Source: DASZTU01 sp035493835
Lineage (GTDB): Bacteria; Pseudomonadota; Alphaproteobacteria; Rhizobiales; Devosiaceae
Assembly: GCA_035493835.1 (NCBI GenBank)
Contig: DATJHO010000119.1
Location: 1 to 64,000 of the forward strand
DNA length: 64,000 bases
Reading direction: 5' to 3'
A program made the translations under genes and the position numbers. Of the stretch, positions 51,065-60,217 are shown in pieces; the first letter of the stretch is position 1; the number at the start of each line of letters is the position of its first letter. The notes under the pieces are model-generated. The model did not search any database. It saw nothing but the letters and a program-made list of their open reading frames with translations, and was not told the DNA's origin.

Positions 51065-52261
51065 CTAGTCTCCTCTCGCCAGGAAATTGGCTGCGCGCAG
51101 CGTGTTCACACTCTCATCAGCGGCGTTTGCACCGATGCCGAGCAGGCTCAGGAACTTGTCAAGTTCGACGCTCGGGGCATTGGAGATGTAGATCACGTCA
51201 CCGTTTCGCATCGGGAACTGGCGGGCATAGAAGAAGCTCGCCGGATCGGTGAAATTGGCGCGATAGATGGTCGGAATCTTCTGCTGGGTCGCCGGGAAGC
51301 GGCTGAGGTCGACACCCTGGCGCTGCAGCACCGAGCGGCTTTCCTCGCGATAGAGGAAGACCTGACGCGGGTTGGCACGGCTGTCGAGCAGTCCGCCAGC
51401 CTTGCCGACGGCTTGGTCGAGCGTGATGCTCTCGTCGCCGAAATCAAACTCGCCAGTGATGCCCGTCGAGCCGAAGGCCGTGAAGGTGCGCTTCTGATCG
51501 TCGACGAAAATCGTATCGCCCGGCCGGAGATAGATGTTTTCGCGGCTGTTCCTGACCAGGTTGTTGAAATAGATCGTCGCTTTGCGGCCGTTACGGGTGA
51601 CCGAGACGAATTCCTCGTAAGGGGGCGATTTGACGCCGCCCACGCGGGCGATGGCATCAAGGACCCGGTCGCCCGTGTCGTTGATGACGAGCTTTTGCGG
51701 TTCTGCGACGTCGCCGAGCACGGTGACTTCGGACGCAGACTTGCGAGTTACCGAGGCGATGACCTGCGGCTCGATGGCGCGCTTGGACAGGCGGTCGGCA
51801 ATGGTCTTCTCGAGCGTGGGGACGGTCATGCCCGCCGCATGGATGTCGCCATCCGCGTAGGGGATGGTGATCAGGCCGGAGCTCGACACGGTCTGCGCCG
51901 GCATGTTCACGCAATGACAGTCGGTGGTGTTGCCGGTGGGGATGAACAGGCCGCCATCCGAGGACTCGAATACCGTCACGTTCACAGAGTCGCCGACCCC
52001 GATGGTCACCGTTTGTGGCGAGCCGACACGCATGTCGAGGCTCGAATAGAGCGAGCCGACATCGTAGTCGGGAATCTGCTTGATGACCGCGGGGCTGAGA
52101 TCGACGAGCGCGTATTGGAGAGTAGTGCCTCTCGCATCGGGCATCGTCAGGCTCGCACTCGCCGAAGAGACGATGCGGTCGTCGCCCGGACCGGACGACG
52201 AGAACGTCGTGCATGCCGCAAGCATGCTCGCAAGCACAAGGCCTATCAGAACTCTAAACAA
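51065..52261 (-). CDS. Outer-membrane polysaccharide export lipoprotein (Wza/OPX-like)
   Basis: 398 residues. A lipobox LAAC at 14-17 marks a lipoprotein. A poly-export domain follows (GDSVNVTVFESSDGGLFIPTG, ITIPYADGDI) and two SLBB-type repeats (SEVTVLGDVAEPQKLVI and RTFTAFGSTGITGEFDF). The start is TTG 52261 with GAGGG upstream. It should form the outer-membrane channel for a capsule or exopolysaccharide. An internal pair of cysteines (CHC) in the export domain is unusual. Confidence 0.88.
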   Translation of the reverse strand: MFRVLIGLVLASMLAACTTFSSSGPGDDRIVSSASASLTMPDARGTTLQYALVDLSPAVIKQIPDYDVGSLYSSLDMRVGSPQTVTIGVGDSVNVTVFESSDGGLFIPTGNTTDCHCVNMPAQTVSSSGLITIPYADGDIHAAGMTVPTLEKTIADRLSKRAIEPQVIASVTRKSASEVTVLGDVAEPQKLVINDTGDRVLDAIARVGGVKSPPYEEFVSVTRNGRKATIYFNNLVRNSRENIYLRPGDTIFVDDQKRTFTAFGSTGITGEFDFGDESITLDQAVGKAGGLLDSRANPRQVFLYREESRSVLQRQGVDLSRFPATQQKIPTIYRANFTDPASFFYARQFPMRNGDVIYISNAPSVELDKFLSLLGIGANAADESVNTLRAANFLARGD

Positions 52262-52308
52262 TCACGACCCTCGCGTGTATCTAATCAAACAAAGCTTGCA
52301 GCCGCTCA

Positions 52309-53406
52309 TCACGGCTGGTTGCCGGCTGATCCCGTCCCTTGGGAAGCAGCCGAATTTTGGGCAGATGATGGATGCTCCAGCTGCGCAAGTCGAGCGCTCA
52401 GCGTGGAAATCCGGCCATCGAAGAAGAACTGGTATTGGTCTAGCCCGGCATACTGGTACAGCACCCAAGCATTGTTGAGAGTCTTCAGCGCCTCGCGCAG
52501 CAGCGCGGTCGAGCCTTTGGCGTCACCGAGAAATTCCAGCGCGTTGCCGAGCAAATTCTCTGCTTCCGCCCATTCGCGGGGTGTCTGGCCGTCATGCTGC
52601 GCGTTCTCGAGGCCGCTGCGAAAGGCGGCTATGGCTCGCTCGACGCTCGCGGCATCGTCGGCACGAGCGCCGGTGGCGAGCAGCAGGGTGCCGATCTGGA
52701 CCTGGAGCCGCGCCCAGATCAGGGGCTGCCTGGCGCGATCGGTCTCGGCGAGCGCCGCTTCGGCCAGCGATTGTACATCCGCTCGGGAGATTTCGGCCGC
52801 GTCTCGGCCCTTGAGGGACAACAGGGCCGTCAGCAGATTGGCGCTGAGGATGCCAGCGTTCTGCCGATCGCCGGCGCCGCGATAATAGGCGAGCGCGTTG
52901 CGGTAATCGGCGATCGCCTGTTTCAGCAGGTTCTGGTCGTTGTCGATGATCGCCAGTTTCTTGGTGGCGAGGCCGAGCTGGCTCCTCGCCCAAGCCCTGG
53001 ATGACTCACTGGCGCCCCCCGACGGCGCAAGAAAGGTCGTAAATCCCTCAATGGCATTCCCGAGCAATTTGGGTTGCTCGCTCGCCAGCCATTGCTGTTC
53101 CTGCTGCAATGCCCTGGCGGCGGAACCAGCTGGATCGGGGGCGGCTGGCGCGTTGGTGCGCAATGCGCCGGCATCGGCGCCGCGCGGCGACACCTCGGCC
53201 GCACCGAAAGGCATGGAGAGCGCCAGCAGCATCGCCGCGACGGCAGCTGCCAGCGCGACCGAGGGTAAGGCATGCGATGATGACGGGTGCGGATGGCGAG
53301 GCAACGCGGCCGTTATCAAGCGGCCAACGTTATTGCCGGCCGCAGCCATGGTTTCCGCCAGGTCTGTCCCGTGCCCGGGCGGAGGGAGCGTAGTAGTGGA
53401 AGGCAC
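52309..53406 (-). CDS. Exported alpha-helical repeat protein, unknown function
   Basis: 365 residues. One membrane helix at about 48-68 (LPSVALAAAVAAMLLALSMPF), then a periplasmic Ala-rich helical array (LLKQAIADYRNALAYYRGAG, SVERAIAAFRSGLENA, WAEAENLLGNALEFLGD) resembling TPR repeats. The GTG start at 53406 has GGGGAGG nine bases upstream. Between an OPX gene and a priming transferase gene, it may serve in polysaccharide assembly, but I do not recognise a named family. Confidence 0.65.
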   Translation of the reverse strand: MPSTTTLPPPGHGTDLAETMAAAGNNVGRLITAALPRHPHPSSSHALPSVALAAAVAAMLLALSMPFGAAEVSPRGADAGALRTNAPAAPDPAGSAARALQQEQQWLASEQPKLLGNAIEGFTTFLAPSGGASESSRAWARSQLGLATKKLAIIDNDQNLLKQAIADYRNALAYYRGAGDRQNAGILSANLLTALLSLKGRDAAEISRADVQSLAEAALAETDRARQPLIWARLQVQIGTLLLATGARADDAASVERAIAAFRSGLENAQHDGQTPREWAEAENLLGNALEFLGDAKGSTALLREALKTLNNAWVLYQYAGLDQYQFFFDGRISTLSARLAQLEHPSSAQNSAASQGTGSAGNQP

Positions 53407-53564
53407 GTCTCAGTGCCTCCCCGGCCTGTCAAACACTTGGCCGGTAACGGGGCACGCATTTGCGATCGGCATTTGCGCCTCCAGAGTAACGCAGCAACAT
53501 GAAGCCGCGGGACCCCTCGCGAGGCGATCCCGTCTTTGGTCAGGCGAAGCTTTTGCGTCGCTAC

Positions 53565-54464
53565 TTAAACACCCGTCCCCGTTATGAACTCACGCCATGC
53601 AGTCTTTGCGATGATGTGCATGTCGAGCCAGACAGAAAAGTTCTGAACATAGGCGATGTCGTGATCGACCCGCTGCCGGGCCATGATCGGATCGATAGTG
53701 GGGCCGCGAAAGCCGTTCGCCTGCGCCCAACCCGTCAAGCCAGGCCGCATTGTGTGGCGCAAATCGTAATAGGGCACCAATTGCTCGTAGGGCAGGCCAC
53801 CGGCCAGCATGCCGGGTACGTGCGGCCGCGGCCCAACGAACGACATCTCCCCCTTGAGGATGTTGATGATCTGCGGCACCTCGTCGATACTGGTGCGCCG
53901 CAGCAGCCTGCCGACCGCGGTGATCCGGGGGTCCTCGGCCGTGGTTTGTGCCACGCCGCTCTCGTCCTGGCGATCGATGTACATGGTGCGGAATTTGTAG
54001 ACGCTGAACAACTCGTTGCGATGGCCGACGCGCTGCTGCTTGAAGAACACGGGTCCCTTGCTGCTGAGCTTCACCGCAACGGCGGCCAGAACGAACAAGG
54101 GCCCAAAGATCAGGATCGAGACGATCGCGAGCAGGATGTCCATGCCGCGCTTGAACCGCAGCCCGGCAAGGCGGGCCCCGGTCATCGGCGGCAAGGCGGG
54201 TAGGTCGTCGTGCCAGAGATAAGACAGGCCGCTGGAGCTGTCCGCCCGCAGCGTCGCGCTTTCTTCGGCCGCAGAGGGCGCATGGAGCGCCGATGGACGA
54301 GTCCCAGGTAAGTGCTCGGCGTAGCCTGCACCGCCTTCTGCTGCAGTAAGCCATGCGCTGTCCATCGCATCCGCCCCGCTTGGGTCGGGCCCTTCGGCAA
54401 CCGACGATAAAGCCACCTTCGAAGCTGTGCCGCCAGGCACAACTCCACCGATGTTCCGATACAT
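53565..54464 (-). CDS. Undecaprenyl-phosphate sugar transferase (ExoY/WcaJ C-domain type)
   Basis: About 299 residues. One hydrophobic helix (LLAIVSILIFGPLFVLAAVAV) precedes the catalytic domain: SKGPVFFKQQRVGHRN, FRTMY, LRRTSIDEVPQIINILKGEMSFVGPRP and RPGLTGWAQ. It loads the first sugar phosphate onto the lipid carrier. The N-terminal 110 residues are unconserved and low-complexity. ATG 54464 has GGGGCGGA upstream; ATG 54494 and TTG 54527 are alternatives. It opens the exopolysaccharide block. Confidence 0.88.
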   Translation of the reverse strand: MYRNIGGVVPGGTASKVALSSVAEGPDPSGADAMDSAWLTAAEGGAGYAEHLPGTRPSALHAPSAAEESATLRADSSSGLSYLWHDDLPALPPMTGARLAGLRFKRGMDILLAIVSILIFGPLFVLAAVAVKLSSKGPVFFKQQRVGHRNELFSVYKFRTMYIDRQDESGVAQTTAEDPRITAVGRLLRRTSIDEVPQIINILKGEMSFVGPRPHVPGMLAGGLPYEQLVPYYDLRHTMRPGLTGWAQANGFRGPTIDPIMARQRVDHDIAYVQNFSVWLDMHIIAKTAWREFITGTGV

Positions 54465-54494
54465 CTGCAATTCCGCCCCCGTGATCCGCCGCAT

Positions 54495-55075
54495 TGCGTA
54501 ATTCAACCAAAGCAACAAACGGGCCAACCCCGCGCCGTTTGTGCCGTCCCGTCGGGTGGAATTCCAAGGTACCAGATGGTTTACCCTCGTCTACCGGATT
54601 TTTTTGTCACATCTGTCATGCAAGCGCTCGGATATGCTCCGGCAATTGACGGTTTAACCGCCGCTTCTCCCTTAATTCCTTTGACCTAACGGGAACGTTA
54701 CCGCCGTGGCAGCCCCCGCCAATGTGCATGGCTGCTATTCGCCACGCGAGCAGCCAAGGGGGCTGGCAACCCCGCTTCTTGGCTTAAGTGTGGCGGGCCG
54801 TTGGGTTTTCGCCACCGCGGCGTCATGCCGCGGGCGCATTTTTCGCCCGGAAAAGACGGCCTGGTGAGTGCACGAAGGTCGGTGCGCTGCGCCTTGTACC
54901 GCTTGCGATTTGCGGAGAACCCGCGGAGGGGGCGCGATTCCGGGAGGGGATTTGGCATCCGTCTGAAGAGCATCGGGTTACAGGTCAGTATATCTGTCAG
55001 ATGGCGATTGCGATACGGCAGATGCAAAATTACCATATAATGGAGCTATGTTCTGGACGCATGGAGGAGAAGAAA
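54495..55075. other. Long upstream region between the exopolysaccharide block and a VOC gene
   Basis: About 580 bases without a convincing gene. A hairpin CCGCGGC / GCCGCGG at 54815-54833 precedes a short T tract. TATAAT at 55036-55041 is a perfect -10 for the VOC gene, without a clear -35. The A/T-rich 54590-54690 stretch is the likely promoter area of the minus-strand genes. Confidence 0.4.
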
Positions 55076-55453
55076 ATGTTCGACGAACGACTTGCTACCA
55101 TCATGCTCCCGGCCAGCGATGTCGAGCGAGCCAGGCACTGGTATGAGGAAAAGCTCGGGCTTGTCCCGAACGAAACCGCCGCCGCCGGATTCGCCTATCA
55201 ACTTGGCGGCGGTGCGAGGATGTTCCTCTACAGATCCGATTTCGCGGGCACCGCCAAGCACACGCTGATTTCGTTCGCCTGTCCCGACATCAAGGCGGAC
55301 GTGGCCGAACTTCGCGAGCGCGGGGTTATTTTCATCGAATACGACTTGCCGCAGTTGAAGACTCTTGACGGTGTTGCAGACTTTGGCGCGATCAAGAACG
55401 CTTGGACCAAAGATTCGGAGGGCAACATCCTCGGCTTCGTGCAGGGGATGTGA
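55076..55453 (+). CDS. VOC family protein
   Basis: 125 residues, one VOC domain: MLPASDVERARHWYEEKLGLVP, FLYRSDFAGTAKHTLISFA, SEGNILGFVQ. GGAGGAGA five bases before ATG 55076 sets the start. It is similar along its length to the VOC protein at 1349. Unknown substrate. Confidence 0.8.
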   Translation: MFDERLATIMLPASDVERARHWYEEKLGLVPNETAAAGFAYQLGGGARMFLYRSDFAGTAKHTLISFACPDIKADVAELRERGVIFIEYDLPQLKTLDGVADFGAIKNAWTKDSEGNILGFVQGM

Positions 55454-55487
55454 GGGGGTCCCTCGGCTCCTTCATTCCCTATTGCAC

Positions 55488-55889
55488 TCACCTGGCGACG
55501 GCGGCGGGGTCCATCCACATCAATTCCCAGACATGACCGTCGGGGTCCTGAAAGCTCGTGCCGTACATGAATCCGTGGTCCTGCGGCGGCATCCAGGGCC
55601 GGGCGCCGGCGGCCATTGCCTTGGCCTGTAGCGCATCCACCTCTTCGCGGCTGGCGCAGGAAAGGGCGTTTGCGACCTCCGTCGCCTGATTCGCATCACT
55701 GATCGGCTGCTTGATGAAATCCCTGAAGCGGCTTTCGGCGAGTAGCATCACGACGATATTTTCGTCGATGACGATCGAGACCGCCTCATCGTTGGAGAAC
55801 TGGGGGTTATGGGAAAAGCCGAGCTTGGCAAAGAACTGCTTGGATGCCGCAACGTCCCTGACGGGAAGATTGACGAAGATCATGCGCAT
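55488..55889 (-). CDS. VOC family protein, glyoxalase-like
   Basis: 133 residues. FVNLPVRDVAASKQFFAKLGFSHNPQF at the start, later GFMYGTSFQDPDGHVWELMWMD; this pattern is that of the YaeR/PhnB-like extradiol-type group. ATG 55889 has AAGGAG seven bases upstream. Convergent with the VOC gene at 55076 but only distantly alike. Confidence 0.8.
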   Translation of the reverse strand: MRMIFVNLPVRDVAASKQFFAKLGFSHNPQFSNDEAVSIVIDENIVVMLLAESRFRDFIKQPISDANQATEVANALSCASREEVDALQAKAMAAGARPWMPPQDHGFMYGTSFQDPDGHVWELMWMDPAAVAR

Positions 55890-56001
55890 TGCATTGCTCC
55901 TTGTTGAACGGCCGGTAGGGCGCGCTGAGTTGGATGAGCTAGCGCCTCGGCAGCGACACCACGAATGAGGCCTGGCGCGGAAACAGCTCCCGTATTTAGG
56001 C

Positions 56002-57147
56002 CTACTGCCCGAGGGAACTGCAATTGCTGGTCGGGGGGACGCCCGCGAACCGGGCGTCGATCCACCCGATTGCGGCGTCGGCGCTGGCCAATCCTGCAAG
56101 CACATGCCCCACTCCCGGCATCATCAGCAGGGTGGCCGGATTTCGTGCGGCGCAAAGACGCGCAAAATATGCCGCCGTTACCTGTGGCTCGACCAACTCG
56201 TCGCCAGTGCCCTGCGCGATGAAGACCGGCACACGCGATGGCAGGGGGCCGACGCTGTTTCTGGCGATCAGCGAACGCCACGGCTGCAGCTCCGCAAGAT
56301 CGCTGCTCACGAAATCTCGTTGCAGCAGCGACCCTGCCGCGGGAACCCACCCGGCGATCCCGGTCGGCGTGTCGAGGCAGTATTGCGCGAGCCTTTCGAT
56401 ATTCGGCAGAGCCGCGGGATCGACTACATTGTCGAGCGGTACTCCGTAGACCCGCGACCATGAGGCGAGCGTCATCGCCAGAAGGCTCTTGCCGATGGGC
56501 GAACCCTCGGCATAGCGCAGCAATTGACCCAAATCGGTGGGCGGCGCCGCTGCCGCCACGCCGACCAGATCCAGGTCGGGGGCATAGCTTCGTGCGAGCA
56601 AGCCGGCATAGAGCGCCGCCTGTCCCCCTTGGGAATGTCCCCACACGGCCACCGGGGCGCCCGCGTCGCCCGTGAGCTGCTCGGCGGCGCGGGCGGAATC
56701 CAGCACCGCCCGGCCCTCGCTGACGCCCACCAGGTAAGGATGAGTCTCCGGGGTGCCAAGGCCGGGATAGTCGGTCGCCGTCACAATATAACCGCGGGCC
56801 AGCATTTGCCCGAGGCCCGGGATCACCAGGTACTTGAACGGGCCCGTGGATGGAGCGCAGTCCGGCGCGATGCCGCTGGTATAGTGGGCCCACGCAACGA
56901 TGGGCGCGCGACCGCCGGGCGGGGCATTCGCCGGGACAATCACCATTCCCGAAACCTCGATCGGCTCGCCCCTGAGGCCAGTCGATCTATACAGTACGCG
57001 GAAAGCGGTCGCTCCCAACGGCGCCCCGGCAATCGCTTGCTGGGAGATCAACTCGCCCGCGCCGCTCGCGCGCCGCTGGGCATTGGCCGAGGTGGCAGTT
57101 GCCAGGGCGAGCAAAATCAACGCAACGGTTCTGAAAAGCTTGTTCAC
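56002..57147 (-). CDS. Secreted lipase-like alpha/beta hydrolase
   Basis: 381 residues. A signal peptide (FRTVALILLALATATSANA-Q) then an alpha/beta fold with nucleophile elbow GHSQGG, an Asp candidate in GTGDELV and a His in GVGHVLAG. FKYLVIPGLGQMLARGYIVTATDYPGLG is shared with the secretory lipase (LIP) family. GTG 57147 is taken as the start since it directly opens the signal peptide. Single gene; substrate unknown. Confidence 0.8.
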   Translation of the reverse strand: MNKLFRTVALILLALATATSANAQRRASGAGELISQQAIAGAPLGATAFRVLYRSTGLRGEPIEVSGMVIVPANAPPGGRAPIVAWAHYTSGIAPDCAPSTGPFKYLVIPGLGQMLARGYIVTATDYPGLGTPETHPYLVGVSEGRAVLDSARAAEQLTGDAGAPVAVWGHSQGGQAALYAGLLARSYAPDLDLVGVAAAAPPTDLGQLLRYAEGSPIGKSLLAMTLASWSRVYGVPLDNVVDPAALPNIERLAQYCLDTPTGIAGWVPAAGSLLQRDFVSSDLAELQPWRSLIARNSVGPLPSRVPVFIAQGTGDELVEPQVTAAYFARLCAARNPATLLMMPGVGHVLAGLASADAAIGWIDARFAGVPPTSNCSSLGQ

Positions 57148-57330
57148 GGCTCGTCTCTGCTTTTGGCGAAACGCCGTCACGCACGGCTGCGATTGAACAA
57201 CAAGCAGTGGGAACGAAATGGGGGCCGAACGCAAGTTGCCCGGCATCCGCAATATTGCTTAGCCGCAACCCCGACTAGGCCAACCTGCCTAGCGCCGCTG
57301 AACGGGCAAGCTGGAATGAGTTTGGGAAGA

Positions 57331-57405
57331 TGGCGCGCCTAAGGGGAATCGAACCCCTGTTCCCGCCGTGAGAGGGCGGTGTCCTGACCGCTAGACGATA
57401 GGCGC
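57331..57405 (-). tRNA. tRNA-Glu (CTC anticodon)
   Basis: A 75-nt minus-strand cloverleaf with acceptor GCGCCTA / TAGGCGC, anticodon loop CTCTCAC (anticodon CTC), T arm with GGTTCGATTCC and encoded CCA. Confidence 0.96.
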
Positions 57406-57471
57406 GGCGCTCTCTGTATCGGGCCTTTCGGCCAACGCGTCAACAGCCTGCCCGAGAGGAAGCAAGGTTGG

Positions 57472-57546
57472 TGGTACGCCCTAGGGGAGTCGAACCCCTC
57501 TCTGCACCGTGAAAGGGTGCCGTCCTAACCGATAGACGAAGGGCGC
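57472..57546 (-). tRNA. tRNA-Glu (TTC anticodon)
   Basis: A 75-nt minus-strand cloverleaf. Anticodon loop CTTTCAC (anticodon TTC), GGTTCGACTCC in the T arm, encoded CCA. The acceptor's first pair is G-U. Together with the neighbour it covers both Glu codons. Confidence 0.96.
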
Positions 57547-57683
57547 GTCGCGTCGGCGTCCCTAATAGTGGCGCCGGTCCGGCATGGCAAGCGCTTTGTG
57601 GCGCAATTTACTGCCCTTTTGAACCGGCCTGCCAACCGTGGCTTGCGCCTGCGGTTGGCAGGGCCGGCGCTAGCAAAAGGTGC

Positions 57684-58106
57684 TTACCAGGCGCCGGTAT
57701 TCGGCATCGAAGTCCAGGGCTCGGCCGGCGCGAGGGCAGGGCCGTTCTGCAGGATCTCGACCGAGATGTTGTCGGGCGAGCGCACAAACGCCATGTTGCC
57801 GTCGCGCGGCGGCCGGTTGATGGTGATGCCCATGTCCTGCAGGTGCTTGCAGGTGTCGTAGATGTTGTCGACGGCGATCGCCAGGTGCCCGAAATTGCGT
57901 CCGCCGGTGTAGGCCTCGGGGTCCCAGTTGAAGGTGAGCTCGACCATGGCGCCGTCGTCCTCGCCGGTGGCCGAAAGGAAGATCAGGGTATAGCGGCCCT
58001 TCTCGTTGTCGTTGCGGCGCACTTCCTTGAAGCCGAGGCCCTCGCAATAGAAATTGAGGCTCTGCTCGACGTCGGTGACGCGGACCATGGTGTGCAGGTA
58101 TTTCAT
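57684..58106 (-). CDS. gloA: Lactoylglutathione lyase (glyoxalase I)
   Basis: 140 residues. It converts the methylglyoxal-glutathione adduct to lactoylglutathione. Metal-ligand positions match GloA: His near the start in LHTMVRV, Glu in AMVELTFN, His in FGHLAIAV and Glu in ISVEILQ. The C-terminal 15 residues form an extra Pro-rich tail. ATG 58106 begins the domain. Confidence 0.88.
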   Translation of the reverse strand: MKYLHTMVRVTDVEQSLNFYCEGLGFKEVRRNDNEKGRYTLIFLSATGEDDGAMVELTFNWDPEAYTGGRNFGHLAIAVDNIYDTCKHLQDMGITINRPPRDGNMAFVRSPDNISVEILQNGPALAPAEPWTSMPNTGAW

Positions 58107-58391
58107 TCCGTCGGCCTTTCTCGTGCTTGCCGGTCCAGTTCCGGCGCGGGGCAAACTAGTGCATCGGGCCCGTGCCTGAAAACCTGCTTTTTTCCCGCCC
58201 GCGGCGGGGAACGAAAGCTCCTTCGGCGCCTTGAATCCAGTTCCCCGCGCTGCTTGCCGCGGTCGGGCGGAATCAGGGGATAGCGGAAACTAATTTGCAA
58301 CCACTCCTTAACTTTTGGCGATGAATCGGCCAAAGTGTGGCTGTCTTATGGAGTACCTCGCGGCGGCGGGGCGGTGGGAGAGGCGTTTGGC

Positions 58392-59015
58392 ATGGGGGCC
58401 AAATATTCATCCGAGGGTGACGTGCCGATTCGGCATGGCGCCGGCGGTGTAGAAAGCGGGGTCGACACACGGCCCGAGCCGATGATCGATCACGATCTCG
58501 ACGTCATCGAGATCTCCGGTGCAATCAAATGGTTCGATGTCGCCAAGGGGTTCGGGTTCATCGTTCCTGACGATGGTCGGCCCGACGTGCTGCTGCACGT
58601 GACGTGCCTCCGTCGCGACGGTTACCAGACTGCCTATGAGGGCGCGCGCATCGTTGTGGAAGCCCTGAACCGGCCGGGTGGCCTTCAGGCGTTCCGCATC
58701 GTGTCGATGGACGAATCGACGGCGCGCCATCCCTCCCAGTTGCCGCCGGCCCGCACGCACGTAACGGTAGAGCCGACCTCCAAGCTGGTGCGCCTCGAGG
58801 TCAAGTGGTTCAATCGCATCCGCGGGTTCGGTTTCCTGTCGGCCGGAGAAGGAGCGCCGGACATCTTCGTCCATATGGAGACGCTGCGCCGCTTCGGCAT
58901 CACCGAACTCAGGCCCGGCCAGTACGTGCTGGTTCGCTACGGCAATGGCCCAAAAGGGCTGATGGTCGCCGAAATCCGCCCCGATGGCTGGGGCGAGGCG
59001 CCGTCTTCTCACTGA
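58392..59015 (+). CDS. Protein with two cold-shock domains
   Basis: 207 residues. The first CSD at about 42-105 has GAIKWFDVAKGFGFIVPD (RNP1 KGFGFI), the second at about 136-200 has VKWFNRIRGFGFL and DIFVHMETLRR. Tandem CSD proteins are typical of Hyphomicrobiales and bind single-stranded nucleic acids. GGGAGAGG upstream supports ATG 58392. Confidence 0.9.
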   Translation: MGAKYSSEGDVPIRHGAGGVESGVDTRPEPMIDHDLDVIEISGAIKWFDVAKGFGFIVPDDGRPDVLLHVTCLRRDGYQTAYEGARIVVEALNRPGGLQAFRIVSMDESTARHPSQLPPARTHVTVEPTSKLVRLEVKWFNRIRGFGFLSAGEGAPDIFVHMETLRRFGITELRPGQYVLVRYGNGPKGLMVAEIRPDGWGEAPSSH

Positions 59016-59154
59016 GAGTCGGCGCCCTCGCAGGCTCGCGCTTTTCCCCGCCTGCCGGTGAGGCATCGTGGCCATGGCATATTTTACCGCAATGGGCATA
59101 CTGGTGGGACGGCGGCTCGCGCCGACGCTTCCCATTGCTGTGAGATACGCTGCC

Positions 59155-59652
59155 ATGTCCATTGCTGCGCCCTTGTCGCGCCCGTTCAGCTTCCTCGCGA
59201 TGCTTCGCGCCCTGGGGATTTGCCTCGCCCTGATCGTCGTGGGCGTGCCGCTCGCGGCCGCCAGCGCCGACGATAGTGTCGCGAGTTTTCAGACCAAGAA
59301 GGGCGACTTCAAGTTCAACATCGAAGTCGTCGATACCGATGCCGGCCGGGAGCGCGGCCTGATGTTCCGGCGGTCGCTGGCGCCCAATGCGGGCATGCTG
59401 TTCGATTTCCTGGGTGAGCAGCCGGTGGACTTCTGGATGGTCAACACCTTCATCCCGCTCGATATGGTCTTCATGACCGCCAACGGCACGGTGAAGACGG
59501 TGCATGCGAATGCCCGGCCGCAGGATGCCACGCCCATTCCCTCCGGCGGTCCGGTGCGGTTCGTGCTTGAAATCCCCGGCGGCCGCGCCGCCGAGATCGG
59601 CCTCGTGCCGGGCGACAAGATGGAGCAGGCGCGGGTGACGAAGACGCCGTGA
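59155..59652 (+). CDS. DUF192 family exported protein
   Basis: About 165 residues. A signal peptide (RALGICLALIVVGVPLAAA) then the DUF192 beta fold: RERGLMFRRSLAPNAGMLFDF, VDFWMVNTFIPLDMVFM, RFVLEIPGGRAAEIGLVPGD. Function unknown. ATG 59155 is chosen; ATG 59200 directly before the signal peptide is also possible. Confidence 0.85.
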   Translation: MSIAAPLSRPFSFLAMLRALGICLALIVVGVPLAAASADDSVASFQTKKGDFKFNIEVVDTDAGRERGLMFRRSLAPNAGMLFDFLGEQPVDFWMVNTFIPLDMVFMTANGTVKTVHANARPQDATPIPSGGPVRFVLEIPGGRAAEIGLVPGDKMEQARVTKTP

Positions 59653-60044
59653 CGCCCACCGACGCCACGCTCCTTTCGGGAATAATGCTGCTGGCGCTGG
59701 CGCTGTTTCACGCCGCGCTGGCATTGGGCGCCCCACTTGCGGCCTATGCCTGGGGCGGGGAGACCGAGGGGCGACTGCCGCCGCGCCAGCAAACAGGCAG
59801 CATGCTGCTGGCCCCGTTCATCGTCGCCATGGCCGTCGTGATGCTGGTCAGAGGCCGCTGGCTGTTTCCGGAGATGGCCAGGGAACTGGACTGGGCCGTC
59901 TGGGCCGTGTTCCTGTTTTTGGTGACGCAAATGTTCGGCGCCCTCCGCTCACAAGGGCGACAGGAGCGGCGGGTGATGACGCCGCTCTATGCCATTGCCG
60001 CGGGCCTTACGGCCTATGTCGCCTTCAACAACGCTGGCTTCTAG
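59649..60044 (+). CDS. Small integral membrane protein, unknown
   Basis: 131 residues with four hydrophobic helices (GIMLLALALFHAALALGAPLA, LLAPFIVAMAVVMLVRG, WAVFLFLVTQMFGAL, LYAIAAGLTAYVAF). The GTG start overlaps the stop of the DUF192 gene, so they are coupled. No named family recognised. Confidence 0.68.
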   Translation: MTPTDATLLSGIMLLALALFHAALALGAPLAAYAWGGETEGRLPPRQQTGSMLLAPFIVAMAVVMLVRGRWLFPEMARELDWAVWAVFLFLVTQMFGALRSQGRQERRVMTPLYAIAAGLTAYVAFNNAGF

Positions 60045-60090
60045 AGCCTGGACCATTTCGATGGCATCGAAATCGACGCTGAGCGCTGAT

Positions 60091-60196
60091 TGAAACGGAG
60101 ATTCCCGCCTTTGCGGGAAGGACCGGGTTTGTTGGCAAACCGGTACAATGTCCCGGCGTCATTCCCGCGAAGGCGGGAATCTCCGTTTGTTTCAGC
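60091..60196. repeat. Large palindromic repeat (CATTCCCGCGAAGGCGGGAAT type)
   Basis: Outer arms TGAAACGGAGATTCCCGCC and the inverted copy at about 60170-60196, each with an inner hairpin. It separates two convergent genes. Confidence 0.88.
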
Positions 60197-60217
60197 ATAG
60201 TGGGATTACGCTCTAGT

